Positions 13,367 through 24,262 of a DNA stretch of 64,000 nucleotides are shown piece after piece. The notes under the pieces were generated by a model. That model did no database searches, had not been told where the DNA came from, and saw nothing but the letters and a program-made list of their open reading frames with translations. Source of the stretch: Datisca glomerata (Eukaryota > Streptophyta > Magnoliopsida > Cucurbitales > Datiscaceae). The position numbers and the translations under genes were made by a program. Where the stretch lies: positions 62,001-126,000 of the forward strand of contig QANY01008725.1 in the NCBI GenBank assembly GCA_003255025.1. Direction: 5' to 3'. Position 1 is the stretch's first letter. Each line of letters opens with the position of its first letter.

Positions 13367-13768
13367 GGAATTTAGTAGATTAAAATTCTTATGAAGCTGG
13401 GTTGCAGTTGCGTCTCCAACATGAGTGTAGCTTGCAATATTCATTGGGTCTCATTGTTCTTCATCGTACTTTACAAGAGTATATATAGCAAGGAAGTTTC
13501 AGTACCAGGGCCTGGGGGAGAGGGAAAGTAATATACTGGGAAAGAGAAAGGGGAGAAGACAAACTATAAAATGCTTCTCTCACCCTTAATAGTATACCCA
13601 CAGTACCATATTACCCATATAACAATGCTTTAAAATTGTACTGCCCACATCACGTAAGCAGCAATTTGTTCACAGTAACTGTTTTAACTATTCATCAATA
13701 CAGTTTTTACTGTTTATCTTCTTACCTCTTAATACCCCCTCTTAAATACTGTTCAATTCCCCGCCTTT

Positions 13769-13785
13769 TGATATCAGAGCCAAAC
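13769..13785 (+). promoter_or_regulatory. Primer-binding site of pararetrovirus copy A
   Basis: The text tgatatcagagccaaac differs by one base from TGGTATCAGAGCC, complementary to the 3' end of initiator tRNA-Met, the standard primer of plant pararetroviruses. The same region recurs at the start of copy B. Confidence 0.85.
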
Positions 13786-14218
13786 CTGGTGGGGATAATT
13801 ACTGTTCATTAACTGTTCCTACTTGAATAATCTGCTTAATTAAACTGTTCACCGCCTATTATGACTGATTATTGATAATATTGTTTACTTATTCGCTTAC
13901 ATGAATAATTGCTTATATATAATCTTACTCTCCGCCCAAGTTGCTGGTTATTCTTACAATTGATTATTTCTCTGCATTATTTGTTTACCTAATATGTGAA
14001 TCTGTTTATCAGAGGCTGACGTATCAGCTTCTATTTGGTTAGCTTCAGGGACTTAGATAAGACCTCTTAGATACGTAAATCCCGAGGGTAGGGTGGTTGT
14101 AGAGGCGAAAGGGAGAAGAGTGAAGCCTAATAGGAGGTTGTAGAAGTCACCACAAAGTTAGTAACAAACAATACAACATGAAATTCTCAATAATAAGAAT
14201 AATTTAGTTAATTGAGCA

Positions 14219-15382
14219 ATGAGTAGATTATTTAGGAGTAATTTTTCTAGTAGTAATATGTCAACAATAACCTCAATACCTGACATAATAAATGATGAAC
14301 ACATAGAATTAACAGATGATCAAGTATATCATAGGGTATGGAATATACCTAAAATTTTCAATAAAAATATTTATAAATCAACATGGTCTGTTGCTTCTTT
14401 CAAGCCTCAGCATCATGTAAAAATAATTGAAAAAATATATGCTCTTGGAAAAGAGCATGAAACATGTTAATTGCTTTCCTCTGATGCAATAAAGCATCAT
14501 GTTCAAGAAGGATATAATTTCCTTCATTTTGGTTTAGTACAAATTGGAGTAAAACCACTCACGAGAAGAGGCCTAAATACCTCTGTCTTATTAGCCTTGC
14601 GAGATGCAAGATTTACAAATTTTAATGATAGTATATTAGGTTTAATTGAATCTTCACTTTGTAATGGTCCAATCCATTTTGATTGTTTTCCTTATCTATC
14701 TGTTAGTTTAGCAGATCCCCATATTTTAAAACCATTAACTTTAAATATTAAAACTAGTGGTTACCAAGTCCTAGAAGGTACTCAGCCTCTAACTTTAATT
14801 TTTAGAATACATTACAAAATAACCAAAACTAATATGAACTTACAAGCCATCAATAGAAGTCCAAAGAATCAAATCCTATTGATACAATCTAGTCAAAGTA
14901 ATGCAAATATTAGAGTTCCTAAAACAATTAGGTGGACTGAAATTAATTTACCAACATATTGGCTTTTAACTAATGAAAGTCAACCGACCCAAATTCAAAG
15001 ACCAATTGAAGATGTAGATTACATCCAGCAATACATGGATGGTACTGTAAAAATTAACTTTCAATCATCTTCTAATCCACAAATTAGAGAATATAGTCAG
15101 TCTAATACCCCTAAAAATTCCTATTCTGAATCATCCGTTGTTAATAATCAAAGTTTTAGGATTCAACACTTAGAACAAGAATTAAAGAAATTACAAATTA
15201 AAAATTTAAAACTTAAAGGCATAGCCACAAATTCTCAAGTTAGTCAGCCAGTATTTGATAATAAGTCTGAACAATCTGATGAAACTGAATCACACACTGG
15301 ATCAGATTTCCAAGGAAGCCTTAAATTCTGTCAATCCTCAACTCTTAGTTCTCAATATAAGAACCTTGAGCCAAGAGTATAA
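14219..15382 (+). pseudogene. Pararetrovirus movement-protein region (30K superfamily), interrupted
   Basis: This is the first part of ORF1. The block LRDARFTNFNDSILGLIESS and the following NGPIHFDCFPYLSVSL match the 30K-type cell-to-cell movement proteins of caulimovirids. A nonsense codon at 14468-14470 splits the frame after 83 codons and the same frame then continues. A coiled-coil-like stretch rich in Leu, Lys and Gln follows near 15160-15230. The frame ends at 15380-15382 and the viral reading continues in another frame that overlaps from 15255, indicating a frame break near 15300. Confidence 0.8.
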
Positions 15383-17873
15383 TCTGGATTGGGAAGGTCT
15401 GGCCCAACACAATAATGACCCAAATAATCTAGATAGACGTAATAGATTTAGAGATTCATATGATATGAATCAAAGAAAAGTCATACTTGCTGAATGGAAG
15501 GCATTTATGCAAGAATTTAAAATTGATATATTTTTCCTAGATTATGTTGAAGATATTTACGAAAGAAATATCAAAGTAATTTCAAAGTATAAATGGGTTA
15601 AGGAAGACTCTAGTGTAGTTTCTACTAGTCATCCTCCTCCTGAGAAAATTATGATTAATCATAAAAATTCTTTAATCACTGCTTCTCCTTTCAAAATTGC
15701 AAAGGAAGAAGAACCTAACAAAAAAGTAGTTGAACAACTCAACTATACTAACCAGAGCCTAATTACAATAGGAAAACAGTTAGACAAAATTGAAACTAAG
15801 GTTGATATTCTCAATGAACCTAAGCCTAGTGAAACCCTGAAAGAAAAATCATTAATAAATCTTTCAGAAAAAGCCACTTTAAAAATTGTTCCAATTAATA
15901 AAAAATTTGATAAAATGATTCAGGACTTAAAAGATAAAACTACTGAGTCATCTTCCTCTGTTAAGATTGTTAACCAAGATAATAGTTTAGATTCTAAGTC
16001 TGAAACAATTAATGAAATATTTCAAGAATTCAAAGTAATTAACCAAGACGATAATACTGACTCAGTTAGTCATAGGTCAGAATCAACTTACGAATCATCT
16101 TCAATAGATGAATTTTCAAATATTAACAATATTGAAAAAACATTTAAAAATTTAGAAATTAATAAATTTGAAAGAAAATGGCATAAGAAGCCCATGCCTC
16201 CTGATATTCAAATTATTGAATCATCTCTTGTTAATCAATTTTCTGTTTCTGCAGAAAAATTATATGAATGGAATATTGATGGTCTTTCTGAACAGGAAGT
16301 TCTCAATAGATTACAACACATGGCAATGGTAGCTAATAGCTATATTACCTCTCACGGATTACTTCATGAAGAAGTAATAAATCTTCTAGTTACAGGGTTC
16401 ACAGAAATGCTTCATTCGTGGTGGAAAAAACATCTCACACATGAATCCAAAGTTGCTATCCTCTCAGCGGTTAAGATTGATGCTGAAGGAAACTCAATTA
16501 TTGGAGAAAATCAGGAAACAATACCTGATGGTATAAATACGCTCCTTTATACAATAATTGAACATTTCATTGGTACGCCAAGTAATATTACTTCGCGTAT
16601 ACATGATCAATTAACAAATCTTAGATGTCCAACATTAAGTGATTTTAATTGGTATAAAAATATATTCTTATCCAGAGTAATGTCAAGTGATGATAGTAAT
16701 CAACCCTTTTGGAAAGAAAAATTCATAAATGGATTACCCAATCTTTTTGCCCATAAGATAAGGACAGTCCTTAGTAATGACCTAGGAAATATAGACTATG
16801 ATAGTCTAACCTATGGAACCATAATTACTATAATACAAAAGGAAGGATTAAAAATGTGTGTTGATATGAAAATCAACAAACAAATTAAAAAAGAAAGTAA
16901 AACTGTTAAATATGAGTTAGGTAATTTCTGTGAACAATACGGTTTACCCTCCATTGCCCCTTCTCAAAAGAATAGAAAACATTCTCATATAAACCCTAGA
17001 AGGTCTTATAAGCCCTATAGGAAAAATTACCACAAACATAGAAATAAAAATTTTGATCAAAACTTTTCTAAAAATAAAAACTTCTCTAGGAATAAAAATT
17101 ATTCAAGAAAAAGGTTTAATCAAAAATTTGATAAGACTAATATTACGTGTTTCAAATGTGGTCAGAAAGATCACCTTTCAAATACTTGTCAAGTCAAGAA
17201 TAAAATTAACCAATTAAAAATTTTTGAAGAAGATAAACAGGAATTGTTTAGAATCTTAGAAACAATAGATTATTATGACAGTAATAGTGAAGATTTAGGA
17301 GAATATGAAACTCCTGAATCCTCTGAAACTGAATCATCAAGTTCTGACAGTGATTCTCCTAACATCACTATGGGGTGTAGGGATAGTTGTTGTAAAAAAA
17401 TCAATGTCCTAAATAAAAATGAAGAACAAGAAACTCTCTTGTTAGATTTAATTTGTAAAATTGAAAATCCTGAATTAAAACAAGAATACCTTGAAAGACA
17501 TAAGAAAATAGTTCTAAAGAAAGAAAGTACAAAGTCTAGTAATAATAAGACTGCAAGTCTTTCACAGACCCTTGAAAAATTCAACAAGATAAAAGGGAAA
17601 GAAAAGGAAGTTACCTTACAGGAACTTCAAAAAGAAATTAAAAATATTAAGATTGAAATGAAAAATTTGAAGAATTCAAACATTGAAATAAAAGAAGAAT
17701 TAAATCTTTTGAAGATAGAAAATCTAATTAACAAGCAAAAATTATGTGAACCTAGTAAATTACTAATCTCGGATAATGAGGGTGAAGAACCCATAAACTA
17801 TCAAGAAGGAGATGAACATTTCATCCAGATCCTTAATCATACAAAAATAAAAAAAATGGTACATAATGGTTAG
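15255..17873 (+). pseudogene. Pararetrovirus coat-protein region with CCHC zinc knuckle
   Basis: This is a long open stretch of 872 codons, the longest in the window. The N-terminal half is acidic and Ser-rich. A capsid-like core lies at about 16130-16960. A basic Lys/Arg/Asn-rich segment at about 16965-17130 is followed by a CX2CX4HX4C knuckle at 17148-17189 (CFKCGQKDHLSNTC), then an acidic tail and a coiled-coil-like stretch. This order is typical of caulimovirid capsid proteins. The frame ends at 17873 next to an A-rich run, and the protease follows in another frame. Copy B reads through the same junction without a break, so copy A carries an indel there. Confidence 0.82.
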
Positions 17874-18237
17874 AATAATCATTCAAGATTTTGATTTCAC
17901 CACAATGACTCTTGTAGATTTAGGAGCAGATTTGAATTGTATGCATGAAGGTCTAGTTCCAACCAAGTACTTTAGGAAGACAAAAGAATCATTGTCCTCT
18001 GCTAATGGTACTCGTATGCATATTAATTATGAAATACCCACAGTTCATATTTGCCAAGATAATGTATGTTTTAAAACATCATTTGTCTTAGTAAAAAATA
18101 TGACTGACAAAATTATCCTAGGTCTACCATTTATTGCTCTGCTATATCCATTCTCAACAGAGTATGATGAAATAATTATCTATAGAATAAACCAAAAAAA
18201 TTTAAATTCCTCTCTTTTCCCAGTAATGAAAAATTAA
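17866..18237 (+). pseudogene. Pararetrovirus aspartic protease domain, active site altered
   Basis: The fold is recognisable from FTTMTLVDLGADLNC and the downstream ILGLPFI strand. The catalytic triad that should read D-S/T-G reads D-L-G, so the protease is predicted inactive. The stop at 18235-18237 separates it from the reverse transcriptase. Confidence 0.8.
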
Positions 18238-18372
18238 AAAACTTTAAAAGAAAAATCTATCTCAAAATCAATAAATCTCATTTCCTGTAAGGAAAAACAA
18301 TTATGTTTTTTATAAAATGAATTAAAATTTAACAGAATTGAAGAATAGCTTCAAAATTCTATTCTTCAAAAC

Positions 18373-19806
18373 AGAATTAAAATATTTGAACAAAAAATTC
18401 TTAAAGAATTATGTTATGATATTCCCACTGCTTTCTGGCACAGAAAGCAACATACTGTCAATCTTCCCTATGTTAAGGGATTTGATGAAAAGAATATCCC
18501 AACAAAAGTAAGACAAATTCAGATGAATTCAGAAATGCTTGTGTTTTGTAAAAATGAAATTACAGAACTTCTCAATAAAAATATTATTAGAAAAAGTAAA
18601 TCTCTTTGGTCCTGCTCGACCTTTTATGTCCAGAAGGCCAGTGAAATCGAACGAGGAGTTCCTCGTTTAGTAATCAACTACAAGCCCCTTAATAATGTTT
18701 TAGAATGGATAAGATATCCAATACCAAATAAAAGAGATTTAATAAATAGACTTGGAGATGCAGTAATATTATCTAAATTTGATATGAAATCTGGATTTTG
18801 GCAAATCCAGATAAACGAGAGTAATAAATACAAAACAGCATTTGTAACTCCATTTGGCCATCATGAGTGGAACGTAATGCTTTTTGGCCTTAAAAATGCT
18901 CCTAGTGAATTTCAAAATATAATGAATGAAATATTTAATCAATTTACTGATTTCTCAATTGTTTATATTGATGATGTTCTTATTTTCTCAAAAACAATAA
19001 AACAATATTGGAGTCACCTTGAATCATTTGTTAGGATAATAAAACAAAATGGTCTAGTTATCTCTGCAAGCAAAATTAAATTATTTCAATCTTAGATTAG
19101 ATTCTTAGGATTCGAAATACACCATTTTATAATCAAGCAAATTGACAGGGTAATACAATTTGCTGACAAATTCCCCAATAAAATTCTAGATAAAACACAA
19201 TTACAAAGGTTTCTATAATCTTTAAATTACATATCTGATTTTTATAATAAAATGAGAATTGATTGTAAGCCTCTCTTTGACAGGCTTAAAAAGAATCCTC
19301 CTCCTTCGATAACTGTCCACACTGATTTAATCAGAAAAATTAAAACTCATGTTAAGACACTTCCTTGTCTTGGCATTCCCACTAATAATTCTTTTAAAAT
19401 TGTCCAAACTGATGCCTCTGAAATTGGATATGGAGGCATCCTATTACAAAAGATTTCCCCAGAAACACCTGAACAAATTGTTAGGTTTACATCTGGAACG
19501 TGGTCTCAATCACAAATTAATTACAGTACTATTAAGAAAGAAATTTTATCTGTTGTTTTATGCATACAGAAATTCCAAGATGACTTGCTAAATCAGAAAT
19601 TCTTGTTAAAAATTGATTGCAAATCTGCTAAGCATGTTCTAGAAAAGGATATAAAAAATATAGCTTCCAAACAAATCTTTGCTAGATGGCAATCTATACT
19701 TAGTATATTTGATTTCAATATTGAATTTATTAAAGGAGTTGATAATTCAGTCCCTGACTTTTTAACACGTGAATTCCTGCAGGGGCAACAAAAGGATGGG
19801 GTCTAG
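18373..19806 (+). pseudogene. Pararetrovirus reverse transcriptase and RNase H domains, interrupted
   Basis: The RT core is open over 18523-19095. It includes the FDMKSGFWQI motif and the catalytic YIDD at 18964-18975. Nonsense codons at 19093-19095 and near 19218 interrupt the thumb and connection. RNase H follows in 19252-19806, with QTDASEIGYGG and a DFLTREF end motif. Domain order and motifs are those of Caulimoviridae. The unit cannot make an intact enzyme. Confidence 0.85.
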
Positions 19807-19951
19807 GCCCCGAGCTTCCGGGAAAATGACCAAAGGAGAAACTTCCACACATCAATTGGCCCTTAAGGCCCAAATCAAATAGGAGTCTTCTAATCCTAGA
19901 AATACCCAGTTAACGGTTCTTGGGCCCACCAGACCTAATTACCAAAATGCT

Positions 19952-21148
19952 TTGGTCAATCAATTTGACCCATTTGCAGTTTCTAAACCATTTGACCCAC
20001 AATTGGTCATAAACCAACCATTCACCAATTATAGAAAATCTTCTCCTTATTACAGAAAAGCCCACAGTAAAAATCTCTTCTATATTGAACATCCATTCAC
20101 TCATTTCAAAAATTCGATAGAAATAGTGAAGGCTCATTTCCTTCCTGATTCCCATTTTGTCCCTGGACACAAGGACAAAACCCTTAGTTTCTATAGAGAT
20201 ATTCTCCTAGAGACAAAATCAATAAATATCAAACCAATAAACAATGCAGAAGGAATAATCTTTTATCATTCATTCTATATCCTCAAAATAATAACTTTTG
20301 AGGAATGAAAAATCCATCCCTCAGGGTTAAAACCACTTCTAAATAAAAAATAATATAATTATTTTGACTATATTGATGCATGGCAAACAATTTTCTTGCA
20401 TCAAAATAGTGAATTTAACCACTCTTGGTTTTTAAACTTTGACAAAAATTTCAAAATTAATTTACCAAAATGGTTTTTGAGATGGTGGTCAATCCATGAC
20501 CTTGTCTTTGAAATCTTTCCAATAGATTTACAACAAAATTATAGTTTATTTTTAAAATTATTTAAACCCTCAACAGTTGAAGCCTCCTTTCCCCCAATAA
20601 TTTATTTTGTAAATAAATTCAAAATCCCTTGGATCCTTAAATGGCAATACGTCATCGAAGAAGAAATCCTCACCAGACAATACTATGTTAAATGGTGGGA
20701 CAAATTCAATACACTAAAAATATCTGCCTCCATACATGAAGAGTTGGTAAAATCTCACCCTCAGACAAAATCTCCCAAGCTTCTAGTAGCCTCATTAAAA
20801 ATTAAGGAACCAGATAATCAGGCTTTATAAATTTAAACAATCATCAGACTCCTCCCAAAATTCAAAATCCACCACAAGACCTTCTTCAAAAGGCAAAAAT
20901 AAGTCTAAAAAATCAAAAGAAAAGCAGGAGTTAATACAAAAAATGCTCCTCCTTCTGGAAATTCTAGTTCCAACTCTGAATCCTCAGTAGGATCAAGTCA
21001 CCCAATCAAAAATAAAAAGAATCAATCTCCACCTCAAAAATCAAAGGAAAAATCTCATGTTCGGTCTCTTCCCCGATGGGCCCATGATCCCTTTCAAGAT
21101 TCTCAAGACCCTTTTGAGGATGTGGATCTCAGTGAAGATGAAAATTAA
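19952..21148 (+). pseudogene. Pararetrovirus ORF2, function unknown, interrupted
   Basis: This second ORF follows RNase H. It is open in one frame at 19952-20308 and 20396-20830, with stops between. The acidic end at 21062-21148 (PRWAHDPF, then a run of Asp/Glu, then taa) is in the same frame again. The middle is rich in aromatic residues (WFLRWWSIHDLVFEIFP). The tail is Ser/Lys-rich and probably crosses two further frame breaks. Florendoviruses carry an ORF of unknown function at this place; I do not assign a role. Confidence 0.6.
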
Positions 21149-21472
21149 TAGTTTCATTATTGGCAAAATGACAATAAAATATTTGAACAATCATGATCAA
21201 AAGCATAATGCAATGACCATCATGACCTTCAACACAATCAAAGGACGAGATCGAGATAACAATTATCCACCGACAATCTCAGCCAATCATGACAACTACA
21301 AAGGACTTCGCCTACCAAAGATTCTTTGTAATTGGTCTCTTTGTAATCATTGTACTTTTTACTATTTCTAGTCAAAAGTAGATAAAAGTATAAATATAAA
21401 ATGTTTTTTACTTTTGTAGAATATAATAGTTCAGGTTAGTGATGAGTTCCCGGTGAACTCCACTTTCCTTAG

Positions 21473-21483
21473 CTATAAATAGG
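21473..21483 (+). promoter_or_regulatory. TATA box candidate of the pararetrovirus promoter
   Basis: The text ctataaatagg lies about 320 bases upstream of the second primer-binding site and downstream of ORF2, the position of the caulimovirid pregenomic-RNA promoter. A second TATA-like text (gtataaatataaaa) lies near 21388. The first fits better because a leader-like region follows it. Confidence 0.5.
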
Positions 21484-21791
21484 TAGCATCTCCCATTTGT
21501 GAAGCAGAACTCGTTTTATAACTCTTACTATTTGAGAGCTAAAACCTGTTTTGTGAAACAAAGCTTTCTTCTTCTACTCCTCTTTTACAAATCTTTTCTT
21601 ATTTTTTCTTCAACGTAAATTAGTGAGCGTGAGCACTAGTTTATTGTTGCAAATAAACTCTGTTTGTGCAAGTCTTTAATCTTACACATCAATACAGTAA
21701 CTATTTTTACTATTCATCAATACAGTAATTACTGTTTATCTTCTTGCCTCTTAATACCCCCTCTTAAATACTGTTCAATTCCGCGCCTTTT

Positions 21792-21804
21792 TGGTATCAG
21801 AGCC
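21792..21804 (+). promoter_or_regulatory. Primer-binding site of pararetrovirus copy B
   Basis: TGGTATCAGAGCC is an exact match to the initiator tRNA-Met complement, better preserved than in copy A. Confidence 0.9.
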
Positions 21805-21861
21805 AAACTTGGTGGGGATAATTACTGTTCATTAATTGTTCCTACTTGAATAATCCCTTCT

Positions 21862-23595
21862 TAAATACACATAGAAATTTAGAAATTAATAAATTAGAAA
21901 GGAAATGGCCTAAAAAGCCTATTCCTCTTGATATTCAAATTTCTAAAAATTCTTTAGTTAACCAATTTTCTGTTTCTACAGATAAATTACACGAATGGAA
22001 TATTGATGGATTTTCTGAGCAGGAAGTTTTTAATAAATTTCAACACATGACAATGATAGCTAACAGCTATATTACCACACACAATTTACTTCACAATGAG
22101 GTAATCAATCTTTTAGTCACAGGATTCACAGGAATGCTACTTTCTTGGTTGGGAAATTATCTCACAAAAGAATCCAAAAAGCACATCCTTTTAGCAATAA
22201 AGATTAATGCTGAAGGAACACTAAATATTGAAGAAAATCTGAAAACAATACCTAGTGCCACCAATACACTTCTCTACACGATAGTTAAATACTTCATTGG
22301 AATGTCGAGTAATATTACTTCACATATCCATAATCAATATACCAAACTTTGGTGTCCAACCCAAAGTAAAATCCATTGGTATAAAAATATATTTTTGTCC
22401 AAAATAATGACAAGGGATGATAACAATCAACCCTCTTTGAAAGAAAAAAATTATTAATAAATTACCCATTTTATACACACACAAAATAAGAAAAATGCTT
22501 AGTAATAACCTAGGAAATATAGACTATGATAGTCTTACGTATGGTACGATTATTACTACAATACAAAAGGAAAATTTTGAAATATGCACTAATATGAAAA
22601 ATAAAGCTATAGAATATAAATTAGGCAATTCTTGTGAGCAATATGGTTTACCCCCTATTAAGAAAAGTTCACATTCAAACCCTAGAAAGCCTCACAAGCC
22701 TGATAGGAGAAAGTACCATAAGAATAAGCATAAGAGTTTTAACCAACACTTTTCAAAGAATAAAAATTTTGACAAACGTTTCTCCAAGAATAGAATTTAT
22801 TCTAGAAGAAAACACAATAAATATTCTTTTGATAAAAATAAACTTAAGTATTCTAACTATGGCCAAAATGGTCATTCCTCTCAAACTTGTCAAGTTAAAG
22901 ATAGAAACAATCAATTAAAAATCTCTAATAAAGAAAAACAAGAATTGTTTAGAATCACAGAGTTCATAGAAAACTATGAAAGTGATAGTGATAATTTAGG
23001 AGAATTTGAATACTCTGAATCCTCAAAATCTAGTTATTATGACAATAATTCTCCTAACATCTCCATGGGGTGTAAGGATAGTTGTCAAAAATTTATTAAA
23101 GAACAAGAAGAAAATCTCTTGTTGGATTTAAATAGTAAAATTAAAAATCCAGAATTCCTAGAAAGATTTAGGAGAGTAATTGTAAAAGAAAATACTAAGT
23201 CTAAAGTCTTTCACAAACCCTTAAAAAATTCAATATGGGTAAAGGAAAGAAAGAAGAAGTTATCCTACATAAACTTTAGAAAGAAATTAAAAATATTAAA
23301 ATTAAATCTTTTAATAAAGAGTTTAATTAAAATTCATGAATCTTGTAAACTAGGAGAACTTAGTAGATTCTCAATTTCAATTAATAAGGTTGAAGAACCT
23401 ATTATCAACAATCAAAATAATGATAATTTTATCCAAACATTTAATTATATCAAAATCAAGAAATGGTATATAATGGTCAGAATAATAATTCAAAATTTTG
23501 ATTTCACAACAATGACTCTAGTTGATTCAGGAGTAGATTTGAATTGTATGCAGAAAGGACTAGCTCCTCCCAAGTACTTGAAGAATACAAAATAA
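21862..23595 (+). pseudogene. Pararetrovirus coat-protein and protease remnant (copy B)
   Basis: Two open stretches (to 22457, then 22495-23595) align with the capsid core, basic segment, knuckle and protease of copy A. The knuckle has lost its first two cysteines, now both Tyr (TGT to TAT twice), but keeps the His and last Cys. The protease triad reads D-S-G, unlike copy A, followed by Val instead of Ala. The coat-to-protease junction near 23460 is in one frame. The frame stops at 23593-23595 and degenerates after that. Confidence 0.78.
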
Positions 23596-23857
23596 TCTTT
23601 GTCTTCTGCCAATGATACACATATATATATATCAAATATGAAATACCCAAAGTTCATAATTGTCAAGACAATGTATGTTTTAAAACATCGTTCGTCTTAG
23701 TAAAAAATATAATTGATAAAATAATTTTAGATTTACCATTCATTTCTTTGTTGTGTTCTTTTACAATAAAATATGATGAGATAATTATTTATCCTATAGA
23801 TGAACCAATTAAATTAAAATTTGTTTCTTTTTCTACTTTTAAATCCAAAAGGCAGAT

Positions 23858-23908
23858 GATAACAAGCCATTATTCCTCTCTCACTCTCTCACTCACTCTC
23901 TCTCTCTA

Positions 23909-23963
<55 letters not shown>

Positions 23964-23981
23964 GGATAATGGCTTGTTATC
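23858..23981. repeat. Inverted repeat enclosing CT/TA/GA microsatellite (hairpin)
   Basis: The left arm gataacaagccattattcc (23858-23876) is matched in reverse complement at 23963-23981 with one mismatch. Between them lie a CT-rich run, a TA run and a pure GA run, which can also pair. The whole is a 124-bp potential hairpin at the point where pararetrovirus similarity ends. Confidence 0.85.
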
Positions 23982-24262
23982 TATATATATATGGTTCAAC
24001 TTTTATTGGCTTGACATAATTATATATACTTCTGACGTTCACTTTTATTCTTCGTTATCAAATACTTTAATTAAGCATTTTGGGACACCTCTTCAAAATT
24101 TGATCACTGTGGACTATTATGATAAAACAAAAAGATCATGTATTCATCCTCAGATTTAGCAGCAGAAGCTAATTAAGAAGGGCAAAAGAACTTAGAGAAA
24201 AAGTAACAGAATTTAAGCTACATGAACATAACTAGTCAATTCAAATTAATAGAAATGTTGCG

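Larger units (their letters stand above)
13674..21659 (+). mobile_element. Endogenous pararetrovirus, Florendovirus-like (Caulimoviridae), near full-length copy A, defective
   Basis: The copy carries a tRNA-Met primer-binding site, then movement protein, coat protein with zinc knuckle, aspartic protease, reverse transcriptase and RNase H, then a second ORF, then a promoter-like region. There is no integrase and there are no LTRs, which excludes an LTR retrotransposon. The fused ORF1 plus a downstream ORF2 fits the genus Florendovirus as I know it. The primer-binding site recurs 8023 bases later at the start of copy B, which gives the genome unit length. Multiple nonsense codons and frame breaks show it cannot express its polyprotein. 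The left junction with host DNA is placed near 13674 by comparison with copy B. Confidence 0.85.
21660..23857 (+). mobile_element. Endogenous pararetrovirus copy B, truncated and lacking the movement-protein region
   Basis: It starts with the leader and primer-binding site as in copy A. At about 21855 it jumps to the coat-protein region equivalent to position 16143 of copy A. It continues through coat protein and protease to about 23820, where similarity stops before the reverse transcriptase. It lies head to tail with copy A and shares the leader. It is clearly diverged from A at many sites, so it is not a recent duplicate. Confidence 0.8.

Noticed and set aside
17273..17587. Minus-strand ORF of 104 codons in the pararetrovirus
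   Set aside because: Antisense shadow of the acidic coat-protein tail.
13674..21659. An LTR retrotransposon of gypsy type as explanation of the RT-RNase H region
   Set aside because: There is no integrase, no LTR pair, and a 30K-type movement protein lies upstream; pararetrovirus fits better.
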